In this document: positions 13,001 to 22,290 of the stretch, in pieces
Layout of the letters: each line of letters opens with the position of its first letter
Position numbering within the stretch: the stretch's first letter is position 1
From: Telmatactis stephensoni
Lineage: Eukaryota; Cnidaria; Anthozoa; Actiniaria; Isophelliidae
Length of the DNA: 64,000 nt
Assembly: GCA_029948255.1 (NCBI GenBank)
Contig: JALIZF010001907.1
Location: 998,001 to 1,062,000, forward strand
Direction of reading: 5' to 3'
Made by a program: the position numbers and the translations under genes
Notes under the pieces: model-generated
The model's input: the letters and a program-made list of their open reading frames with translations, nothing else
What the model was told of the DNA's origin: nothing
Database searches by the model: none

Positions 13001-16000
13001 TGTTTCCTCAGGATTTGATGAGCTGAAATAAAGAAAAACATTTGACAAACAAATCATTTAATTAAGCACTCAATCCAATAATGAATGTATGAAGTAATGA
13101 ATGAATGAATGAGTGGATGGATGGATGAATGAATTAATGAATAAATGAACAAATGAATGAACAAATGAATGAACAAATGAATGAATGGATGGATGAATGA
13201 ATAAAAAGTGCAAGTGTAGCTCATTTGGTTAGAATGTGGCTTTCTGAAGTGAGAGACCTCCAATTTCGATTACCAGCCAGCTCACGCTTGTTTCGACTTC
13301 TTTCCATTCCATGTAGCTTTAAGTAGCTTTAAATACCCTTAAAACAGCACTGATGGAGAGAGGGGGTAAAGAGTGCATCATTGGTTTCCTGGGAGACCAG
13401 CTTAATTCTAGCTGAAGGAACTACTGGCACTAAATATAGTGCTTGTATAGTGCTTTTTAAATGAATGAATGAATGGACAAATGAATGAATAAATAAATGG
13501 ATGAATGAATGAATGGATGGATGAATAAATGAAGGAATAAATAAATGGATGAATGAATGAATAAATGAATGAATGAATGAATGAATGGATGAATAACTAA
13601 ACTAACAAGATATGGTGCCAATAATCCTAATAGTGTTTCCAATCTTACCTTGCTAATAAGGGATCTATACAACATGACTTTAGCACAGTGTTACAAACTC
13701 TAACCAGTGATGTCTTTGCATGCCGCAGATGCCATCTCATCATCTTCATCCCCTTTGATCTTAATTTCTCTTCCAGAAAGGGAATTAACATTTCAAAAAA
13801 GCTTGCAATTCTAACAACAATCCCATGATTGAAAAAGTAGTGACAAGATTTTGAGAAAGTCTCAGGCAAAGTTTGTCAGTGTGTATCCAATATCAGATAA
13901 ATATAAAATAATATCAAAAATCTCTTGATTATTGAGTCCACTTTTTGTAGAATTAGAGTCACAGAGTTTTTGAGGTGAATTATTGGCTGGGTCTTCTATT
14001 CCACATTTGGTCAATATGTTGTCCAATGTTGTAAGTAAGGGATGATATTGTTTCATTTAGATCATCGTAATACCTAGAGTAAATGCAATATGGTTAAGAC
14101 AATCTAGAAATAATAAAACTGTACCATGAATGAGACGTTGCCCCTTTTTGAGATATTTTTAGGAGATGCTGTATACATCTGCATTATGCCAAAGGTTCAA
14201 ATTAAAGATATTCACTACTGGCAAAGTCATTGGAAAGACAAAAATGAGTCCTCAAATGTGGGCTATCATGTCACACATGAAGCCCCAGTTTCCTGGTTAC
14301 CCATATACTGGAACTCCCATATATTTTGGACTGGGATGGTCATTGTACCTTTCATGGGTCAAATTAAAATCACAGGATTTGGTGTCTTTTGGGATACTTA
14401 TGGCAAGACATTGCTACTTTTACTGAAATCAGTACCAGATATTTGATATTTTGTATATTTAATTGGTACCTTAAAAGGGTAAAAATAGCTTGAGCCACAC
14501 CAGTTTTTAGGGCTGAAAATGAAAATCCCTGACAATCATCCCTGACCAAAATATATGAGAGTCCCTCACCCCACTTCAGGCTCAATACATACTTAGGTTG
14601 CTTGTCAAATATATTTTCAATCATTTTTGTAAGCAATGGTAAGTTAACACTGTCTGTTCCACCATATAAAGCACAGATGTCCATGAGTTTGGGAATATCA
14701 AATAGATAGTTGCAGTAAAGAACTTCACCAAAGATGTCTGGAGTGAAAAAGTGTTCCTAAAATGATGCAAGAAGGATTATTTATTGATGTTCATTTATTG
14801 TTTTTGCATTCTTTTGCCTGTTAATTCATTCATTCATTTGTCACCTCATTATTATTCACTCATTCATCCATCCATTCTCTCATTCATTCATCCATCATCC
14901 ATTGATTTATTCATCCATTCATTCATTCATTCAATTCTTGGTTTGAAAGCATTCCCCAGAGAGTGTATATGTAGACAAAAGACATAGCAGACATGTTGGT
15001 TTTGACAAAAGAAAATCAATGTCAACACAGAAAGAAAATGTCAATTCCCAACTTGGGGTTTCCCTGGGTCTAAACTGAGAATCTGTTCTATTTTACTTGG
15101 GAAATCTGTAATACCCAAACTTGTAAAAATAGAACAGATTCCCAGGGATTCCCTGGCTAGACCCAGGGAAGCCCCATGTTTGACCCAAGCTGGAAATTGA
15201 CCTTTTTTTCTAGTGAAACCACCAACATGTCTGTCATGTCTTTTGTTCAATTCAACCTCCTGGGAATACTTGCAAAACCAAGAATACCGATGAAATAGTG
15301 ATACCACAGGAAGCCCACCTTAGATTCTTTGTGAGTAGCCATCCTCAGAAACACCATAAAAACTCTTTTAAACAAACTTTGCTCTAAAGTCAATAAGTCA
15401 TCAGGGAGTGACAACTTCAGTAAGTCAAATGATCTGCAACAGAAACATTACAAACTAAGGTAACATAACCAATCTCTGCCTAACCTTGTTTCTTGCTGTT
15501 TAATGAAATATAAAATCTTAACTGTGTGACACACCCAACACAACTTATTTACTAGTTAACCAATCAGAGAGCAGTCTTTTGTTCTGATTCACATTCTCAC
15601 ATGCAAAGGAGTAGTGTTACCTTTCTTTTAATTTTCATGTTTTTTTACAATTATTTTTCTTGTCATAACGATAAGTAAAGTGTATACAAAATCTCCTAGA
15701 AGGGCTGAATTTGGAGAGATGTAGCAAATAATTTGAAATCAACACTCTTAGCTCATAACTTGTAAAGAAGTTAATTGGGTGGCCATGGTTGGATGTGTTG
15801 CACAGTAAAATGTAGATAAAGTAGACATGATAACATATTTCATTACCTTGGTGCGTGCTTTAGATAGGAGTCCAGGCATGACTGAAGAGATTCATCAAAA
15901 ATAACCTATGTATAAAAATATATTTTAAATACATGACTGTACAATTAGCTCACGCAGCAGTCCTTTGTAATTCCTAGCCCTGAAGATGGATGAATCTCCA

Positions 16001-17553
16001 AAAGCTCGGCAATTTTAAATTACTCAAAAACATAGTTGATACTGTTATAATTGGTGATACTATGATACCTACGTACCAAGACATACTTAATTTGTTATTT
16101 TAAAACAGTTTTGAATATTTTGAAACTTTGCCAAAATGGTCTACTACTTTGACCTTTGAATACAGATGATTATCTGCCATTAATCCAATATGTCAGCTAC
16201 AATCTCAATAATCACTAGCAATTTTGAGGCATGGAAGCATTTTGTTAATTGTTCAGGCACTGATATTGTTATATTAATATTATTGTTATTGTTACAAATA
16301 AAAGTCTTAGTCCTTAATGTCTCTTCACTCAGATTGTAATGGTTGATACCAATTTTGAAATCAAGTGCAAATCATGAACAGACAATTTCTTGTGTTAATA
16401 TTTTGTTATACCTGGCTCCAAAACTGACTATGAGGAAGACAAAGAAGCCATTTAAGGTCTTGGTTGATAAATGTTGATCTTTCTTTCCATTGTTCAAGAC
16501 TTGCATCATCTTTGATAGAAGGCTGCTGGTCGTCAGGATTGATTTGAATAGGAATTGGCAGGTAATTTACAAACTGAATGTTTTCTTTCCATTCTGGATC
16601 CTTAAGTATAAATTAAAATGAATGAATCAATGGGTGAATGAATGAATGAATGGATGGATGAATGAATGAATGAATGACAAAGTATTAACTACTATAATCA
16701 TCAGTAGAAGCACAGTCTATTATTGTCATCATCACCATCATCATCATCTAGCCTTCATTATCAGCAATTTACAAAATCCTGTGAAAATCCTTTTTTTATA
16801 TATATTGTGATTATCATTAATGAGCAACCTAATTAGATTAAAGTATCAATTTTCAATGTAATTATTGTTAGGGCCATATTCAAGACCTAATAGGGAGGCA
16901 CCTTACATAAGACACACCTTATATAAGGTGCCAACCCCTCCATATAAATGGCAAGATGTGCACTATTTGAGCCTTTGAAGGAACAGCTGAGATTGCTGTT
17001 CCTTGATAAGGCGCATCTTTGACTAAAAGTGTTTTTTATACAGAGGGGTTCACGCCTAATTCAAGTCGTTCCTTAGATGAGATACGTCTTATTTTCCCTT
17101 GTTATATATGGCTCTATAAACAGAACAACCAACGACAACAACACAAATATCATGATCATCATTTCTCAATTATTTCTTGGTACCAATTCTGGGATATCCT
17201 CTGTCTTGTTGGTCGATGGGTTAAAAACTCTCTTGAATCTTTGATCTACTGGCAGGATTTCCTTTTTAATCTAAGAAATAAAAACAGGAGATCAAAGTTT
17301 TATCTCTAAAAATCAGCCGATTTAAAGAGCACTCCTTGGAAAAGTGCTAAGCTTGGAAATATAGTATCACTTTCGATTTGAAATCGAAAATTCCTTTTGA
17401 TTTTAATTGTAGCGCTTCAAATTTGCGCTTAAATTTTCTGTTACTCACCTCTTTTCGTGACATAATTGAAATACAGCGATAAATGAAACGAGTTGTTAAA
17501 AAAAATCAATTTCTTTTAATTAGTTAATTTCATTTCACCACATCGTCCGCCAT
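6169..17553 (-). CDS. ASCC2: ASCC2, activating signal cointegrator 1 complex subunit 2
   Basis: In animals ASCC2 binds K63-linked ubiquitin through a CUE domain and works with ASCC3 in alkylation repair and in the ribosome-quality-control trigger complex. Coding exons in gene order: 17553-17539, 17270-17184, 16600-16412, 15905-15847, 15433-15319, 14756-14593, 14073-13649, 13022-12945, 8545-8266, 7457-6901, 6562-6169 (TAA at 6169). The junctions are GT/AG and phases agree except inside exon 7. Recognisable blocks are VIFDESLQSCLDSYL, LRMATHKESK and DICALYGGTDSV. The CUE segment (about residues 485-528) contains LLPDLGEGFIMKCLQEYNYD. A basic tail ends in HNRKAGAEWKRSKGMG. The predicted length is about 786 residues (human 757) after allowing for two one-base frame breaks in exon 7. 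Exon 1 (MADDV, donor GTGAAA) and the exon 2 donor (GTACCA) are the weakest parts. AATAAA lies just after the stop. Confidence 0.9.
7492..7636. mobile_element. TA-flanked MITE, family C copy 1
   Basis: The ends are GAGCAGATTTCGTATGA and its near complement TCATACGAAAACCGCTC; TA flanks the left end and the right flank is mutated to CA. The interior contains GCACTGACACGGTCACGG, shared with 27421-27553 and 37742-37886. It lies in the ASCC2 intron, about 35 bp upstream of the exon 10 acceptor. The TA duplication fits a Tc1/mariner-type MITE. Confidence 0.75.
7901..8174. mobile_element. 274-bp palindromic foldback element
   Basis: The left end AGACCCGGACACACGGTGCA pairs with the right end TGCACCGTGTGTCCGGGCCT. 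Repeated GTTGCGCGCAAC-type palindromes fill the arms, and the centre AGAAGTAGGATCGAATTCTACTTCT is itself a palindrome. It fills much of the ASCC2 intron between exons 9 and 10. Open frames crossing it are artefacts of the palindrome. Confidence 0.8.
8612..9583. repeat. Tandem segmental duplication with indel
   Basis: Copy 1 (8612-9150) and copy 2 (9151-9583) are directly adjacent and almost identical, each starting AAATCATATTATCATAAAAC and ending GCGCGCGCTCAGAGAAC. Copy 1 carries about 109 extra bases (8735-8843, beginning with an ACAT repeat) where copy 2 has CTTA. Both lie in the large ASCC2 intron. Confidence 0.9.
9770..10095. repeat. (ATTT/ATTC)n microsatellite
   Basis: A long tetranucleotide tract of TTTA and TTCA units. 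Its open frames (Ile/Phe/Leu/Tyr/His-rich) are by-products of the repeat and not genes. Confidence 0.95.
10090..10400 (+). repeat. Dispersed repeat, copy interrupted by a foldback element
   Basis: It matches the minus strand of 4921-5114 on both sides of the insertion: ATGGATCGCTACAAGCAAGC to TTACAAACC on the left and AACTCAAAATGTACTCG on the right. The interruption is the 92-bp foldback at 10271-10362. Confidence 0.75.
10271..10362. mobile_element. 92-bp Mutator-like foldback MITE with 9-bp TSD
   Basis: The two arms (TAGCCTCCTATGCAGCC... and ...GGCTGCATAGGACGCTA) pair almost perfectly over about 45 bp with essentially no loop. The 9-bp direct repeat ACAAACCAG flanks it at 10262-10270 and 10363-10371. 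A 9-bp target duplication is the hallmark of Mutator-type elements. The uninterrupted paralogue at 4921-5114 confirms the insertion. Confidence 0.88.
10589..11398 (+). CDS. Hypothetical protein, nested in an ASCC2 intron
   Basis: This 269-codon open frame is not recognised. A pyrimidine tract and CCATTCAG lie just upstream (acceptor at about 10580), so it may be the last exon of a spliced gene rather than a single-exon gene; the frame stays open back to that AG. The protein is Ser/Thr-rich and polar, with a Lys cluster (KKQGKKTKKAKR) near residues 88-99 and a denser block with FCEPDGRRKGGIVIQDYYEF in the middle. The C-terminus (WSLPRYYTEYTEIVPIEVEL) is the first unit of a repeat that continues out of frame downstream. 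It lies antisense to ASCC2. It could be a young or decaying gene; no function is proposed. Confidence 0.45.
   Translation: MSCIPLPQASQVAITTNNDHQDTLEPVANGNASTTRDLYAKNASCHTTVLQHSVFSKNTESEHIHRWTEDVTSKSNKSLSSTDSDTFKKQGKKTKKAKRFAKAFIPVERSASSSSLVGKSRGEHSVSIKMVKKIRASKGVSNQDQHRVVFCEPDGRRKGGIVIQDYYEFLIRLLHTVSKTSTTTANTMTQGSHVTQGHNHTTSMSKNRPDYSPSSSKVQTTSLTDLQTLTDVEEVKKTKTWSLPRYYTEYTEIVPIEVELGFRPSRTCT
11310..12560 (+). repeat. Degenerate tandem repeat, about 105-140-bp units
   Basis: Units begin near 11323, 11455, 11562, 11690, 11827 and 12460. Each contains a variant of ATATTGTTCCCATTGAGGTGGAACT, followed by GCTGTACTTGAACACTTACA and TGGTGGAGAAG. Translated in a consistent frame they resemble one another (VPIEVEL...AVLEHLQL), but indels break the frame between units. 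This looks like a once-coding repeat in decay. Confidence 0.7.
13078..13206. repeat. (GAAT/GGAT)n microsatellite
   Basis: AATGAATG and GGATGGATG units immediately upstream of a SINE copy. Related tracts occur at 13459-13598, 14815-14935 and 16615-16678. Confidence 0.9.
13207..13458 (+). mobile_element. tRNA-derived SINE, family S1, near complete
   Basis: The head carries an A-box (GTGTAGCTCATTTGGTTAGA) and a degraded B-box (CAATTTCGATTACC). The body contains TTTCGACTTCTTTCCATTCC, GTAGCTTTAAATACCC and CACTGATGGAGAGAGGGGGT. The 3' part reads CCTGGGAGACCAGC...TAGTGCTTTTT and runs straight into (AATG)n. Other copies are at 26224-26395 and 63395-63580. Confidence 0.8.
13459..13598. repeat. (AATG)n tract at SINE 3' end
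   Basis: The tetranucleotide repeat continues directly from the SINE 3' terminus and is probably its tail. Confidence 0.85.
14815..14935. repeat. (ATTC)n microsatellite
   Basis: Interrupted ATTC/ATCC repeat in an ASCC2 intron. Confidence 0.85.
14977..15244. mobile_element. 268-bp foldback element in an ASCC2 intron
   Basis: Long inverted arms: AAAAGACATAGCAGACATGT pairs with ACATGTCTGTCATGTCTTTT, and inner CCCTGGGTCTA and GAATCTGTTCTATTTTA pair with TAGACCCAGGG and TAAAAATAGAACAGATTC. It has no coding capacity. It ends 75 bp from ASCC2 exon 5. Confidence 0.75.
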
Positions 17554-17560
17554 GTTTGAA
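17543..17560 (-). promoter_or_regulatory. YY1-like site over the ASCC2 start codon
   Basis: The minus strand reads CAAACATGGCGGACG, close to the YY1 consensus AANATGGCGGC, with ATG as the proposed initiator. Such sites near starts are common in housekeeping genes; the assignment rests on the motif alone. Confidence 0.35.
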
Positions 17561-17804
17561 ACTGCGCTTGCGTCCTGACTTGTCAGCGGATTTTTTTGAA
17601 CTAAACACACAGGTAACCCAACCAATTGTCCCAAATGAACCCAAGTACGCATTGTTTTAGAATATTTATTGTCCTGTTTCAAAAGTCTAGATTTTGATTG
17701 GTTCTGATATGTCCCTAAGGATTTGGTACAAACCATTAGCATCATAATGAAACTTTGCCGAATAGACTACCCCAATTAGACATTAAAATTATTAGTGTCT
17801 AGGT

Positions 17805-18095
17805 AGCGCAGCGGTCTAAGGTGATATCTAAAGGTATGGATTAGGGTCCGGATATCGTCTCCCTCCCTGGCCTTCGGGCTAAGGCAACTGTTATATGTAG
17901 CACCGGGATAGCGTGGATGGGGCCGAAATCTCCAACCGTAACGTAAGTCGATTCGATGTCTCAGCTTCTTTGAATGTCTCGGGAGAATCGTCCCAAATTT
18001 AATTTTCATTTTTTAAATTTTTTTAACTTAATCTGTTAATTTGTTATCTGTGTCCGGGGGGTGCACATTTAAATTTTATAGGTTCGAGCCTCCTC
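17805..18095 (+). repeat. tRNA-related dispersed repeat
   Basis: An A-box-like GGTAGCGCAGCGGTCTAAGG is at 17813. A B-box-like GGTTCGAGCC is at about 18081, too far away for an intact tRNA. The interval 17865-18005 matches the minus strand of 1256-1440. It is probably a composite or diverged SINE immediately 5' of ASCC2. Confidence 0.5.
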
Positions 18096-18462
18096 GACGC
18101 CTTCTTTTTTTTCTTTTTTCTTCTTTCTTTTTACTGATATGGATTGTTGTTTTCATCTTGCTACTGATGATATCTTTTTACTTAAATATTTTAATGCATT
18201 TTTATCATTTTTAAACCAAACTTTATTCAGTGTTGCCTCCTCGTTCCCAGGGTCTTCTCAGCTTTCCAGAGGTAAAATCGACTTTTCCGTTGGAAAGATG
18301 AGAAGGCCATTAGAACAATGATATTATTGATTTTCTTCTTATATGTGTGATCGAATTTAATTCTCTAATAACTGGGCCACTATAAATGCAGCATGAGCTT
18401 TTAAACCCTCAAGAGCTATCCAGTGCCATGAGCGTACCTTCACCAAACTCCTTTGAAATGAA

Positions 18463-18741
18463 CAAGGGGACATGCATACCTTTTTTGGATGCGACTTCTG
18501 CTGCAAGTTTTGTTGCAAGTTTCGCTGCGACTTTTGCTGTAAGTTTTACTGGGATTTTTAAAACTTGCAACTCGCAGTAAAACTTGCAGTAAAACTCGTA
18601 GTAAAACTTGCAACTTGCAGCAAAACCCGCAGTAAAATCAACACCAAAAGTCGCAGTAAAATTTGCAAGTCGCAGTAAAACTGCAGCTTTCAGTAAAACT
18701 TGCAGCAAAAGTCACGTCCAAAAAAGTATGCATGTCCCTTG
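18463..18741. mobile_element. Inverted-repeat element with internal 12-bp repeats
   Basis: The termini CAAGGGGACATGCATAC and GTATGCATGTCCCTTG are inverted. The interior is built from many TTGCAGTAAAAC-type units: the left part carries them as GTTTTACTGCAA variants and the right part as the complement. This gives low-complexity open frames on both strands with no protein meaning. Confidence 0.75.
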
Positions 18742-21150
18742 ACGGCTCCGTAGCTGCCAGAACTCCATTCACACGACAATAATAGGTTATTTGGCTACCG
18801 ATTCACTCAGTACACACATATGCCCATCAGTGTGGTGCGGTTTTAGATCGCCTGGGATCCAACCATTCCCTTCCCCATGTGACCTCAAATTCTGCTGTGT
18901 TCTGTTGTATAGGGCGCGGTTAGTGATCTTTGCGACAGTGCCATACGCATGAATTCATGGAACCATTTTTGACAAAATCAAGGTGTTCTTCATCGTGAAA
19001 ACTTGATTTCGGTTCCTAACCGGACGGCATCTATTTCGTCTTTCCTTTTCTCTTATTTGTCTTTTATTTTTTCTTCTTACATGTAATGTACATGTAATCT
19101 TCCGTGCGCCGTGGAACCGCTTATCTGTGTGAGCCATGTGAATAGCCACGCCCTCCTACAAGTATACTGAACACGTGTTTCCGGCATTGAGCATTTTCCG
19201 TCTTTTTCGTATACATACACGCAAAGCACAAATCGTAAGATTCTACAAGCATTGTAAAAAAGACGGAACCTTACAAAATATGCTTCAATTGATCGAATTG
19301 TTCAGTTGGCCTACAATTAATCCGGACTTTTAGACGAGGTCATGTAGACGAGCCTTGACTGTCTGAATGTAAGGCTTAGTGTGTGCCCTTCCTGCAGATA
19401 AATGGGTCCTTTAAACTTTTATCTCACATTATTTTTTCTCATCCATTTTAATCCTTAGCATCTTTTATTTTCACTCAACCACTAATCAGTGATAGACTAC
19501 AAGGCACGAAGGCTTTGAAAAGAATATGCCCAACCCCTCGTAGATGTACGTTGTTTTAAAGGGAGCAGTAATTTGAAGGGGCAAGGTAGCTTGTAGGGGC
19601 AAGGCCGCTGATATACCTTTGGTCCACGTCATAATCCAAAAACAGAAATTAACATGACACAAGGAAATGTTTTAAATTCTCTTGATATATTTATTTCTGA
19701 CAATCATTCTTAATCGATATATATATATCCTCTCATTTTCAAAAGAGAGTTTTAAAATTGAATATGTAGGTTTCAACATGATGCAATTAAATTATCATTG
19801 TTCAATTTGGCAAACAATAATTTCAATAAGTTTCATTTCTCGCACATTATTTAGTAGTCTAAACAAACCAAGTACTTTAAATAGTTCAAGACATTGTGCA
19901 GAGACCAACAACTTCTGATATTTACACTAACACGAGCTATTGTAGAATTAATCAATAATAGTAAAACTACACTCTATCGAACATGGGAGTTTGAGATAGC
20001 AGGGTTTCTACATGGCCCAAAGTTAATGAACTTTGCTTTCACACCGATATGATCAGGATGCGTTGGCTGATGTTGTGGGACTGACATGTTTCCCCATAGT
20101 TTAGCCACTCAGGAAACAATTTACGGAGATATGTTTCTGGAAACGTTTGCTCGTTTAGCCAGGGGCGGAGGGCCAAAGGCTAATATGGGTAAAAAACGCA
20201 TTGCGCATACTAGGACGTTTTAAATAAAACTATTGGAGGTTTAGTAAATCTTGAAAGTTAAGGGTCTCCGTGAAAAGTTAGTGCTTTTCCCCCCTAAAAC
20301 ATCGCTCATGTAGTTGCCAGTTCTCTTTCCCTGTCCTTGGTCAAATAATACACGAGAAATTCGTATAATACACGACAATTGAATCGACGGTACTTTTATT
20401 TAGAAAACACGAACGCGTCCACGAATTCCCGCCGAATTTTCGAGCATGCGCAATGTTTTTTACCCGTGTCCCCAATGCTGCTTCAACTGATGCGAATAAA
20501 TTTGATAAAGTATCCTTTTTTTCTTATCCGCTTTCAACTAAACACCGATTCCTCAGACAAAAGAAAAACGCCGGGAAACCTATCCGCAGTAAATCTGGTG
20601 CGTTTTCGGTGTCAAAAATTTGATTTACAATCAACTGCCGTTGGTCAGTTATCTCGCACCCCCACTATCTTGATCCCTTGAGATGTTCGAGTTAATAGTT
20701 TTACTGTACGAGTTTTACTGTACATTGTTCAAGTGTCTTTCCTCTGCTCGTGTGTAAGTCAGGCTCACACACTCACCCCTAATAACTATCCCTTCCCAAA
20801 ACGTGAAATAGTTTAGGGAGGGGAGGGATAATTCAGGGAGTTGAGGGGTTATGACTAATGAGAGCGGCCGACACTTTACCAATGGTATCTAAGTTGTTGT
20901 GCGATAAACACTGATGCGAACACAAATCCTACTAAATACCAATTTGTTGCCATGGAAACTTTAAATTTTCAATAAACTACTATAAACTTTAAACTGCTAA
21001 TTTAAAAATTGAAAACTAGTAAATATTTTGTAATGCAGAGTAAACTCAAATACTGATCGATTTCAACAATGAAATTGCAATTACGTTCAAACGTGTCTAG
21101 TCTAACGTAGCTAGCGAAATGGGAGAGAATAACGCGAGGTAGAAACAAGG
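18742..21150. other. Intergenic, no gene seen
   Basis: About 2.4 kb between the ASCC2 5' end and the next foldback element. Short open frames have no splice context or recognisable protein. A small duplication of GAGTTTTACTGTAC-like sequence is near 20690-20725. Confidence 0.45.
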
Positions 21151-21159
21151 TAGGGGCTA

Positions 21160-21590
21160 GTCCAGACCCAGGCCTCTTTTTGCCCCGCTCCGCTTCGGTA
21201 AAACAGAGTCCAGAAGAACTTGCATGCGCATGCGTTACATGAACCAATCAGACACCATACAGTTTTGGTGTGACCTGGTTACAAGCCCTTTCGACAAGCC
21301 ATACAGGGCTTGGATTTGCTCCAATTTGGGTAAAAACGTGTGCTTTGTACAAGTAAAGGCAAACTTAACTGCTTCAATGAATTTGTTTTCAAAATGAGCC
21401 CATATAGTTCAGATAAACTTTCGTCTAACTCTTCGTAAACAGCAGCGATATTGAACGATAGCCTTGTAACCAGGTCACACCAAACTGTGTCTGATTGGTT
21501 CATGTAACGCATGCGCATGCAAGTTCTTCTGGACTCTGTTTTACCGAAGCGGAGCGGGGTTAAGAGGCTTGGGTCCACCCCACCCCCTTC
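21160..21590. mobile_element. Long inverted repeat, about 130-bp arms
   Basis: The left arm (about 21166-21294, with GAACTTGCATGCGCATGCGT and CCAATCAGACACCATACAG) pairs with the right arm (about 21455-21582) at high identity. A 160-bp unique spacer separates them. Outer ends read GACCCAGGCCTCTT and AAGAGGCTTGGGTC. No clear target duplication was found. A foldback transposon is likely. Confidence 0.75.
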
Positions 21591-22290
21591 TCCCCAAGCC
21601 CTCCAGTGCATCGCTACGAAGTCTAGCTGTTACAACTTAATATGCGAACGACCCTCTGTTGAAAGTTTAAAGATAAATACAGCAATACTTAGTCCATATA
21701 TACACTTAGACCAATATATAATATTTTCTGTAGTTTAAATCGAGAAGTTTATCTTTCAGATGCTAAAAATTGTTTCTGTTAAGAAGGGAGCATTTCAATG
21801 ATAATCTTAGCAAAATTGTTTCATATGATATCTGAACGAACAGGACCAGCCTGTTACGTCAATTGTAGAGTATAATACAGAGATTTACTTTAAAAACTTT
21901 CTTCTCTTTACGGTTTAATCTAGGCAAATAGTCAGAGATCGTCCTCTGTTGCCGTAGGTTGTTGCAATCAACCAAAATATTTACAAAAATGTTGAAATAT
22001 CTTAGATGCATGAACGACGCAGTGGTCTGTAACGCTCATTCTTGGCTGACCACTTTTTGATTTCCATCTACGTTTATGAAGAAATAAATACTTCTTGCTC
22101 ACGTCCGATCGTTGTCATGGTTACGTATGGTCAAGAGACACCTTAAATATCTTAAACACTCGTCTCCATAGTTACAGTTTGTGTTTACGAAGGTACTATC
22201 TCCGTGTTTTTCAATAAAATTCTTAATGTCTGGCGGACTACGGACTTTGACAATACTGAGAGAATTCTGAATGGAATTAACCTTTGGAGC
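21591..22290. other. Downstream flank of DGK, probable 3' UTR
   Basis: Directly 3' of the DGK stop codon on the minus strand. No gene or repeat was recognised and no clear poly(A) signal was chosen. Confidence 0.4.

Noticed and set aside
17530..17745. 71-codon minus-strand frame as a longer ASCC2 N-terminus
   Set aside because: Only the last in-frame ATG (MADDV) fits the known short N-terminus; the upstream part has no similarity to the family.
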